9,076 nt of DNA from Myxococcales bacterium UBA5297 (GTDB lineage Bacteria; Myxococcota; Myxococcia; Myxococcales; UBA5297), in contig DHSB01000155.1 in the NCBI GenBank assembly GCA_002408385.1, forward strand, positions 1 through 9,076, in the 5' to 3' direction. The notes below the pieces were generated by a model. That model was given only the letters and a program-made list of their open reading frames with translations, was not told the origin of the DNA and made no database searches. The position numbers and the translations under genes are program-made. Below are positions 1 through 5,649 of the stretch, in pieces. How positions within the stretch are numbered: position 1 is the first letter of the stretch; the number at the start of each line of letters is the position of its first letter.

Positions 1-31
1 AGGGGAGTGACGGAGCGATCCGTTACCCCCT
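1..31. other. Stem-loop at window edge with GNRA-type loop
   Basis: The first 31 bases fold into a stem of about 13 base pairs (AGGGG with CCCCT, then GTGACGGA with TCCGTTAC, one G-T pair and one bulged A) capped by GCGA, a GNRA tetraloop. No T-run follows on the plus strand within 30 bases, so a classical terminator reading rightward is doubtful. It could be the terminator or 3' end of a gene lying left of the window, or a structured leader. The left end is cut by the window. Confidence 0.5.
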
Positions 32-134
32 ATGCCGATCGGGCGCGACACGCTTCGGCGAGTTCGGCCGCCATCGCTCGCGAGCACCGCGTTCACCGTC
101 GCAAGACCGGCAACCATTTTTTCGAGCCGAGGCC

Positions 135-165
135 TTGACCCTTACGCGACGTGAGGCCCTATCGA
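135..165 (+). promoter_or_regulatory. MerR-type promoter with 19-bp spacer for the TipA-like regulator
   Basis: TTGACC at 135-140 is a good -35 box. Nineteen bases later lies TATCGA at 160-165, a weak -10. A 19-bp spacer instead of 17 is the hallmark of promoters that MerR-family regulators activate by twisting the DNA. A start near 171-173 would leave a very short leader before the Shine-Dalgarno AGGAGG at 174-179, which lies 10 bases from the ATG at 190. The boxes and spacing are seen directly; activation by the gene's own product is inferred. Confidence 0.6.
140..156. promoter_or_regulatory. Inverted-repeat operator for the TipA-like regulator
   Basis: CCTTACG and CGTGAGG flank a central CGA, forming a 17-bp dyad with one mismatch in seven arm positions. 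It fills the spacer between the -35 and -10 boxes, which is where MerR-family dimers bind. The arm CCTCACG/CGTGAGG is, as I recall it, close to the site of Streptomyces TipAL at its own promoter. This points to autoregulation by the gene starting at 190. Confidence 0.6.
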
Positions 166-189
166 TTACCGGCAGGAGGTTGACGAGAG

Positions 190-948
190 ATGGCCCTCAC
201 CGTGAGCCAGGTCGCCAAGCTGGCAGGGACGAGCGTCCGCGCGCTGCACCACTACGACGAGATCGGACTGCTCTGCCCCACCGGCCGCAGCGAGGCGGGC
301 TACCGACTCTACGAGCAGGAGGATTTGCAGCGGCTTCAGCAGGTCCTCTTCTTCAAGGAGCTCGGCTTTCCGCTCGAGGAGATTGCACGAATCCTCGGCG
401 ACCCGGCGTTCGACCTCCGCGCCGCGCTGCGCATGCAGCGTCAGATGCTCGAGGAGAGGGCCGTTCGCATCCGCGCGCTCATCGAGGCCGTGGACAGGAC
501 GCTGCAGTCCATCGAGAAGGGGACAGCCATGACCAAGGAAGAGATGTTCGAGGTGTTCGGCGACTTCGACCCGACGAAGTACCAGGACGAGGCCGAGCAG
601 CGCTGGGGCGAGACCGACGCGTACCGCGAGTCGGCCAAGCGCACGGCCCGCTACGGCAAGCAGGACTGGCAGAAGATCAAGGCCGAGGGCGACGCCATCC
701 AGCAGGAGCTCGCCGACGCGATGGCCGCGGGCATCGCGCCCACCGACGCGAGGGCGATGGACCTCGCCGAGAAGCACCGCAAGTACCTCGAGCGCTGGTT
801 CTACAAGTGCCCGCGCGAGATGCACCGCGGGCTCGGCGAGATGTACATGGCGGACGCGCGCTTCACCGAGAACATCGACCGCCTGCGCCCGGGGCTGGCC
901 GCCTATCAGCGCGAGGCGTTCGTCGCCAACGCGAACCGCTCGGAGTAG
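190..948 (+). CDS. MerR-family regulator with TipAS antibiotic-recognition domain
   Basis: This 252-residue protein is a TipA-type transcription factor. Residues 1-70 form the MerR winged helix-turn-helix, with VSQVAKLAGTSVRALHHYDE as recognition region and the wing around SEAGYRLY. Residues 75-112 are a dimerising coiled coil. Residues 114-252 form the TipAS domain, recognised by FEVFGDFDP, RWG.TDAY and EMHRGL.EMY. In this family the C-terminal domain binds hydrophobic drugs such as thiopeptides (TipA) or albicidin (AlbA) and the protein then activates its own promoter. Length almost equals TipAL. Cys207 is kept, but position 214, the thiostrepton-bonding cysteine of TipAL, is Gly (codon 829-831), so a different or non-covalent ligand is expected. 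The start at 190 fits the MerR N-terminus and the AGGAGG ten bases upstream. The cytoplasmic ligand is unknown. It converges on the minus-strand operon. Confidence 0.93.
   Translation: MALTVSQVAKLAGTSVRALHHYDEIGLLCPTGRSEAGYRLYEQEDLQRLQQVLFFKELGFPLEEIARILGDPAFDLRAALRMQRQMLEERAVRIRALIEAVDRTLQSIEKGTAMTKEEMFEVFGDFDPTKYQDEAEQRWGETDAYRESAKRTARYGKQDWQKIKAEGDAIQQELADAMAAGIAPTDARAMDLAEKHRKYLERWFYKCPREMHRGLGEMYMADARFTENIDRLRPGLAAYQREAFVANANRSE
514..531 (+). promoter_or_regulatory. Internal ribosome binding site and ATG for a TipAS-like short form
   Basis: The in-frame ATG at 529 (residue 114) is preceded by GAGAAGGGG at 514-522, a purine-rich Shine-Dalgarno-like stretch at a usable distance. Translation from here to 948 would give 139 residues containing only the drug-binding domain. 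In Streptomyces tipA, the short TipAS made from an internal start in the same place is the main product and sequesters the drug. The site is seen; its use is inferred from that family. Confidence 0.55.
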
Positions 949-965
949 CCGGCGCCGGCCAACAA

Positions 966-997
966 GAGAGCCGGGGGGGTTCGGCCACCCGGCTCTC
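966..997. terminator. Bidirectional terminator between convergent genes
   Basis: GAGAGCCGGG at 966-975 and CCCGGCTCTC at 988-997 are a perfect 10-bp inverted repeat with a 12-base loop. It lies between the stop of the plus-strand regulator (948) and the stop of the minus-strand Tim44-like gene (1029). Read on the minus strand it is followed by TTGTT, a weak U-tract; on the plus strand by GTCTG, which is poorer. It most likely ends both transcripts, better on the minus strand. Confidence 0.75.
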
Positions 998-1028
998 GTC
1001 TGCGCGCGCTTCGAGCGACCACAACAGG

Positions 1029-2606
1029 CTACCCGCCGTACGCCTCGTCCTGCTCGATGCGGCTGAGGACCCAGTCGAACTCGCCGGTCGTCACCTTCGC
1101 CTGGCAGTACTCGCAGTGGCCCGCCTGGTTGACCTTCAGCGGCGCGCCGCAGTTCGGGCACTTCAGCTCGAAGCCCGCCGGGCCCTTGCGCTTGGCGCCG
1201 CGGATGAAGGTCCAGTACTCGGTGAAGCGTCGCGCCCTCGTCTTGCTGCCGCTCAGCAGCCGGCCCTCGTCGCTGGCGACGTAGTCGATGCACCGGGCGA
1301 TGACGCGCACGGTGATCGCGTCGAAGTGCGCGTCGCTCAACACGCTGGCCGGCTGCACCGCGTTCACGACCGGGTTCTCGATGACGTTGCGGATGCCTTG
1401 CTTCTTGAAGCTCTCGATCCAATACGACTGCGTCTCGAAGAGGCTGTCGCTGACGAAGGGCCGCACCCTGCCCCAGTCGCGCTCGCTCCAGGCCGACTGC
1501 AGTTCCTTGAAGACGAGCTCCACGCGCGAGGAGAAGTCGCTCAGGCTGAACTCCGGATCCCGCTCGGCGAGCTTGGCGAGCCGCTCGCTCAGCTCGAGAT
1601 CGACGATCGTCGGCAGGTTCGTGCCTTGCTCTTCGACGGTGCTCGAGAAGAGCGCCTTGCGCTCCTCGCGCACCAGTTGGTGGATGGCGTCGACCTTCCA
1701 GTCGAACTCGCCGGTGTCGACGGTGTTGCCACAGAAGGAGCAGACGCTGCCTTGGATGGCGGTGAGCGCGGCGCCGCAGCTCGGGCAGCCGATCTTCCTG
1801 GCCCTCTCCGGCGGCCTCGACTTTACGCCCTTCGGGCGCGACAGCTCCCAGCGCTCGACCGAGTACCACGTGCTCTCCACGTCCTTCTCGTAGAGCCGCC
1901 TGACCTCAGTGAAGTTGGTCTCGAAGACCACGCTCACCCCGGTCGACTGCGCCCCCGGCGCGACGCCGCGGGCGGCCACGATGCGCATCCCGCCGACGAT
2001 GACGCCCTTCACCCCCACCAGCCCCGGCACGTAGGGCTGGAAGTTCAACCGGGCCGCCGGCGAGAGGTAGGGGGCGAGCTGCTCGAGCTGCTTGGTCCCG
2101 CGCGCCTCGTGGGCCTTCGCGTAGAGCGCGTAGAGGAAGTCCTCGAAGGTCACGATCGAGAAGTCGGGATCCGTCACCCGCAGCGAGGCGAGCTGCCTGC
2201 GCCCGTTACGCAGCGTGCCCGGAATCGGAGTGGTCCACTCGCTCGTGGCCGCGCCGGTCTGCCACTCGGCCTGCTTGCCCGCACCGACCCTCTTGGCGAT
2301 CACGACCACGCCGACGACGATGGCGAGCGGGATGCCGATGACCGGGTGCTTGAAGCAAAGCCAGATGACGAAGAAGAGGAGATCCGCGTCGCCTCCCCCT
2401 CCTCCTCCTCCCGAGAAGCCGCGTGAGCTCCCTCCACTCGAGCGACCGCCGGAGAACGAGCTCCCGCCTCCTACCCGCGCCCAGACCTCGGCGCTCACGA
2501 GCAGCACGATGGCGAAGACGAGGAGCGTCAGGACGCTTGGTCTCGACAGACAGCCGATCAGGGCACGGCCAATGCGCGCCGCCACCTTCTTCACGTGCTC
2601 TCTCAT
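1029..2606 (-). CDS. Membrane protein with duplicated Tim44-like / zinc-ribbon unit
   Basis: This 525-residue protein starts with a basic N-terminus and a hydrophobic segment (about 24-43), then a Gly/Ser-rich linker (46-72, seven Gly in a row), then a second hydrophobic stretch (about 76-104) followed by positive charges. That layout puts residues 105-525 in the cytoplasm. This part is two copies of one unit. Unit 1 (about 147-308) begins DPDFS and ends with a zinc ribbon (Cys274, 277, 289, 292) and TGEFDW. Unit 2 (about 350-517) begins DPEFS and ends with a zinc ribbon (Cys483, 486, 498, 501) and TGEFDW. The alpha/beta part of each resembles the Tim44-like domain, which in mitochondria contacts the inner membrane and import motor. 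The role in bacteria is not settled; membrane-protein handling is a guess. It is the last gene of the operon and overlaps the TPM gene by four bases (ATGA). Confidence 0.82.
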   Translation of the reverse strand: MREHVKKVAARIGRALIGCLSRPSVLTLLVFAIVLLVSAEVWARVGGGSSFSGGRSSGGSSRGFSGGGGGGGDADLLFFVIWLCFKHPVIGIPLAIVVGVVVIAKRVGAGKQAEWQTGAATSEWTTPIPGTLRNGRRQLASLRVTDPDFSIVTFEDFLYALYAKAHEARGTKQLEQLAPYLSPAARLNFQPYVPGLVGVKGVIVGGMRIVAARGVAPGAQSTGVSVVFETNFTEVRRLYEKDVESTWYSVERWELSRPKGVKSRPPERARKIGCPSCGAALTAIQGSVCSFCGNTVDTGEFDWKVDAIHQLVREERKALFSSTVEEQGTNLPTIVDLELSERLAKLAERDPEFSLSDFSSRVELVFKELQSAWSERDWGRVRPFVSDSLFETQSYWIESFKKQGIRNVIENPVVNAVQPASVLSDAHFDAITVRVIARCIDYVASDEGRLLSGSKTRARRFTEYWTFIRGAKRKGPAGFELKCPNCGAPLKVNQAGHCEYCQAKVTTGEFDWVLSRIEQDEAYGG

Positions 2607-3229
2607 GTCGCGCTCAGCTCGTCGGGAAGCTCATTGACGTCATCGTCGCGGACCGGGTGGGCGCTCGCGAGGACGGGGCCGAGCGCACGCATCGCGCCGA
2701 GCACGCGAGGGAAGTCGAGCGCCCCCATCGCCGCGCGCAGCTCCGCGACCGCCCTCTGCCAATCGTCGCCGAGCGACGCCTCGTCGATCCCCGCGTCGAC
2801 GACGATTTCGGCGTCGCGCTCGAGGATCGAGAGGTAGACGAGCACGCCCCACCGGCCCGTGGTCCGCGAGATGCCCAGCTCGTGAAAGGCGACCAGCGCC
2901 GCCGCGCGCACGTTCTCGCGCCGTCGCCGCGTGCCCGTCAGCAGGCGGCGCAACCCAAAGAACTGGGCACAGAAGGCAGCCCCGAGCACGAACATCACCA
3001 GCGCGTCGAGCGGCACGGCCAACGCGCTCAGCGGCTCTGGGACGAGGATGACGGCGACGAGCGTCGCCAGCGCGACGGCGAAGCCGAACAGGTAGTCGGC
3101 GTGACGGTAGTACCCGGAGCTCTTGCGCAGCGCGACGACCACCTCGGCCGAAGTTTGCCGCTCGATCTCCTGCACGACCTCGACCGTCTTCGTCTTCGCA
3201 TCCGGTGCGAAGAAGGCACGTTGAGACAT
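2603..3229 (-). CDS. TPM-domain membrane protein
   Basis: This 208-residue protein looks like a TPM-domain (TPM_phosphatase / Psb32-like) protein. Residues 17-36 (VEVVQEIERQTSAEVVVALR) give the first helix and strand. Two membrane segments follow (about 46-63 and 70-93). The rest of the fold resumes at 110-190 with HELGISRTTGRWGVLVYLSI, the ERDAEIVVDAGI strand pair and DDW. The domain is thus interrupted by a membrane hairpin, a known layout in small bacterial TPM proteins. Plant TPM proteins act in photosystem repair; bacterial members are mostly uncharacterised. The start at 3229 has GAGGA just upstream. The stop overlaps the start of the Tim44-like gene, so the two are probably translated together and may act as partners at the inner membrane. 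Confidence 0.8.
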   Translation of the reverse strand: MSQRAFFAPDAKTKTVEVVQEIERQTSAEVVVALRKSSGYYRHADYLFGFAVALATLVAVILVPEPLSALAVPLDALVMFVLGAAFCAQFFGLRRLLTGTRRRRENVRAAALVAFHELGISRTTGRWGVLVYLSILERDAEIVVDAGIDEASLGDDWQRAVAELRAAMGALDFPRVLGAMRALGPVLASAHPVRDDDVNELPDELSAT

Positions 3230-3321
3230 GGTTCCTCGGGGTTCGTTGCTGCGTTGCCGGAGCCGACGCTAACGAATGCGCCGGCTCCGAACAACCACAG
3301 AGACAGCAGAAGCAGGCCCGC
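3230..3321 (-). other. Intercistronic gap inside the minus-strand operon
   Basis: These 92 bases separate the stop of the A2M C-terminal-half gene from the TPM start. They contain one strong stem-loop (3258-3289) and the GAGGA ribosome binding site of the TPM gene. I see no clear sigma-70 promoter, so readthrough from the A2M genes is likely, possibly attenuated at the hairpin. Confidence 0.5.
3258..3289 (-). other. 12-bp stem-loop between the A2M and TPM genes
   Basis: Arms at 3258-3269 and 3278-3289 pair over 12 positions (11 Watson-Crick plus one G-U on the minus-strand transcript) around an 8-base loop. No U-run follows, so full intrinsic termination is doubtful. It may lower downstream expression, protect the 3' end of the A2M message, or mark an RNA processing point. 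Confidence 0.55.
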
Positions 3322-5649
3322 TCAACGCACGGTCCAGACGGCCGGTGGCACGTAGTGGGCCGACTCGGGGCGACCCTCGATCGCGAGGCTGGACGCCGAA
3401 GCGCTGAGCGTTCCGATCAACGTCGGAATCACCCGGTAGCTCGCCGAGAAGGCGCCGCTCGCCTCCACCGGAGGAACGTCGAGCTCGACCGCGCCGTCCA
3501 CCGCCCGATAGCCGCGGACCAGCCCGTCGGCGACGAGCCGTTCGAGGCTCGCGCGGTCGGGCTGGAAGCCGGCCGGCAGCGCGTGGCGCAGGGCGAGCGC
3601 CATCCCCGCCGGCGCGGCAGCGGCGACGCGGATCTCGAGCGGCTGGCCAAGCTTCGCCTCGGGCGTCGCGTCGATCTCCAGCTCGAGACCGCCGACCGCA
3701 GGCTGCTTCTCCCACGGCACCCAGGCTTGAAGGGTAAAGGAGAAGCCGAGCCCCGGAACCGCGGGCTGCGCGCTCACCGTCCAGAGGTGCTCGCCCTCGG
3801 CGTCGGGCGCGAGCCCTTCGAGCGTGACCACCTCGCGCAGCCGCGTCGAGTCGAGCGTGCCCTCGGCGACGGTCTTGCCGTCCATCGACAGGGTGATCGC
3901 CACGCTCTTGGGGAGCGGCTCCTTGAACAGCGAGAGCACCGCCTGCAACGCGACGAGGTTGGTGCGCCCGTCGCCCCAGCCGATCCCCGGCGAGTAGCTG
4001 CCGAGCAAGCGGGCTCCGAGATCGGCGAGCAGCGAAACCGCGTCGGCGTCGCCCTCGAGGGCGAGCACCGCGAGGGCGCTCGCCTCTATGTCCGATGGGC
4101 GCCGACCATCCGAGCGCACCGAGTTTGGACTGACCCGAAGCCCGAACGAGCCGTCCGAGAAACGCTCCACGTCCTTGCGGACCTTGGCGCGCAACGCGTC
4201 GGCGACCTTCCCGCTCACGCCCCCGCTCGCGAGGATGGCCGCCGCCGTATAGCCCTCGTCTATCCGCTCGAGATTGCGCTCGAAGGCGCCGGAGGCGCGG
4301 ATGGCGGCGTTGGCCGCTCGTTGTCGCGCCGCGGCGCTCGTCCCGGCCGCCGCGCGCACGGCCTTCAATCCGTCCGCCGTCGAGGTCAGCAAGCGCTGCA
4401 GCGTCCATCCGCTCTGGCCGCCAAAGGTGCCATCGGGCCGCTGCTCGTTCGCGACGGTGGCCGCCATTCGCTCGCCGAGTCGCGCGAGCACCGGATTGTC
4501 GGGATGCGCGAGCGCGGCCTCGGCGAGCAGCGAGGCGGTCGCCAGGTCGGGGCTGCGACCGTGACGCACGACCCGCTGTCCGGCGAGGATGGCGAGGTTG
4601 CGCAGCGCCTCCGGCCCCGCGGCCACGCTCGTCTCCCCGGCCCCGGTCGCCTGCGCGCCCTCGCCGAGTGACTCGAGCAGCTTGGGAGCCCGTCCAGCGA
4701 GCAGCAGCGCGTAGGCGTCCTCGGCCTCTCCGGCGCGAGTGCCCGCGGCCGCGAGCTCCGAGCGCAGCAGCGCGAGCGCGCCGGGAAAGACGAGCAGCCT
4801 GACGCGCGCGCTGTCCCGGTCGAGCCTGGCCGGACCGGTGACCTTGAGCTCCCGCGGTGCGGCGAGCGTTCCGCCGTGCCGGATTTCGACAGGCCTGCCC
4901 GTCGCAAGGACGGGCACGGTCCGCACCACCGCGTCCGCGTCGCCGAGGATCGCCCGCAGCGCCACCGTCCCCGGCCGCGGCGCTCGCAGCGTGGCGTAGA
5001 CGATGCGGCTGTCATGAGCCGGCACGCGCACGCGAGTGGCCGACAGCGAGACGGCGCCGCCTTCGGCCTCGACGCTGAGCAGCTTCTCGACCTCCTGCCC
5101 GGTCGTGTTGACGACCTGCACCGGAAGCCGCGCCTCGTCGCCGGCCATCAGGAACGGCGGCACGACGAGGTCGACGTAGACCGGCAGCGTCCCGCGGAAG
5201 GTGGCGACCGCGCCGGCCTGGGCGCCGTCGCGCGAGTGCGCGAGGGCAAGCACGCGCCAGGAGGTGAGCCTGTCGGGCACCCGCACCGGCACTGCCGCCT
5301 TGCCCTGCTCGTCGGTGACGACCAGCGGAGCGAAGAGGAAGGTCTCGGGGAACCAGGCGCGGCTCGGCGTCGCCGACTGGCCCTGCCCCTCGCCGCCACC
5401 GCCGGCTTCTTCGAGATCGACGAGGCCGTCCGCCTTGTCGAGCCCGCTGAGGAGCGCGGCCGGCGCGGCTGGCGCCCTCTTCGCCTTTCGCGCCGGCATC
5501 GAGGGGCTTGCCTCCTCCTTCATCATCCGGTCGGCGGGCGCGGCCTCGAACGCCGCTTGGGGCGCGCTGGCCTTCTGGTCCGATGAGAGCTGACAGCGCA
5601 TCGACGCCGCGGCGGCCAGGGCGAGCGCGACGAGCTTGCGGTACCTCAT
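3322..5649 (-). CDS. Alpha-2-macroglobulin-like protein, C-terminal half, thioester-less
   Basis: This 775-residue exported protein is the C-terminal half of a bacterial alpha-2-macroglobulin. Residues 1-19 are a signal sequence (MRYRK, then LVALALAAAAS). Cys19 follows Ser-Met-Arg, not a proper lipobox, so lipidation is doubtful. Residues 30-97 are an Ala/Pro/Lys linker with a Gly-rich end. Residues 98-185 are the A2M domain (AWFPETFLFAPLVVTD, PDRLTSWRVLALAHS, VVPPFLMAGDEARLPVQVVN). About 285-650 is the helical thioester-domain fold (DGTFGGQSGW, GIGWGDGRTNLVALQAVL). About 655-775 is the MG10/receptor-binding-like domain, ending YRVIPTLIGTLSA...YVPP. The domain has no CxEQ; the only Cys in the protein is Cys19, so it cannot trap proteases covalently, like the E. 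coli YfaS class. The start is set by the signal peptide, AGGAGG upstream and the ATGA overlap with the upstream half, although the frame stays open to 6363. Confidence 0.9.
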   Translation of the reverse strand: MRYRKLVALALAAAASMRCQLSSDQKASAPQAAFEAAPADRMMKEEASPSMPARKAKRAPAAPAALLSGLDKADGLVDLEEAGGGGEGQGQSATPSRAWFPETFLFAPLVVTDEQGKAAVPVRVPDRLTSWRVLALAHSRDGAQAGAVATFRGTLPVYVDLVVPPFLMAGDEARLPVQVVNTTGQEVEKLLSVEAEGGAVSLSATRVRVPAHDSRIVYATLRAPRPGTVALRAILGDADAVVRTVPVLATGRPVEIRHGGTLAAPRELKVTGPARLDRDSARVRLLVFPGALALLRSELAAAGTRAGEAEDAYALLLAGRAPKLLESLGEGAQATGAGETSVAAGPEALRNLAILAGQRVVRHGRSPDLATASLLAEAALAHPDNPVLARLGERMAATVANEQRPDGTFGGQSGWTLQRLLTSTADGLKAVRAAAGTSAAARQRAANAAIRASGAFERNLERIDEGYTAAAILASGGVSGKVADALRAKVRKDVERFSDGSFGLRVSPNSVRSDGRRPSDIEASALAVLALEGDADAVSLLADLGARLLGSYSPGIGWGDGRTNLVALQAVLSLFKEPLPKSVAITLSMDGKTVAEGTLDSTRLREVVTLEGLAPDAEGEHLWTVSAQPAVPGLGFSFTLQAWVPWEKQPAVGGLELEIDATPEAKLGQPLEIRVAAAAPAGMALALRHALPAGFQPDRASLERLVADGLVRGYRAVDGAVELDVPPVEASGAFSASYRVIPTLIGTLSASASSLAIEGRPESAHYVPPAVWTVR

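Noticed and set aside
51..121. T-run at 116-121 as an intrinsic terminator with a preceding hairpin
   Set aside because: I found no stable stem directly before the T-run; only short stems such as CGC-TTCG-GCG lie 50 or more bases upstream.
948..959. 12-base palindrome GCCGGCGCCGGC at the end of the regulator gene
   Set aside because: Probably a chance outcome of GC-rich sequence; the nearby 966-997 hairpin is the better terminator.
135..2426. 763-residue plus-strand open frame across the regulator and the Tim44-like gene
   Set aside because: It is in another frame of the regulator and antisense to the Tim44-like gene; the translation is Arg/Ala/Gly-rich without domain motifs, as expected from GC-rich shadow frames.
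3205..4671. 488-residue plus-strand open frame opposite the A2M C-half gene
   Set aside because: Antisense shadow: Arg/Gly/Ala-rich, no motifs, while the minus strand has clear A2M and MG10 motifs.
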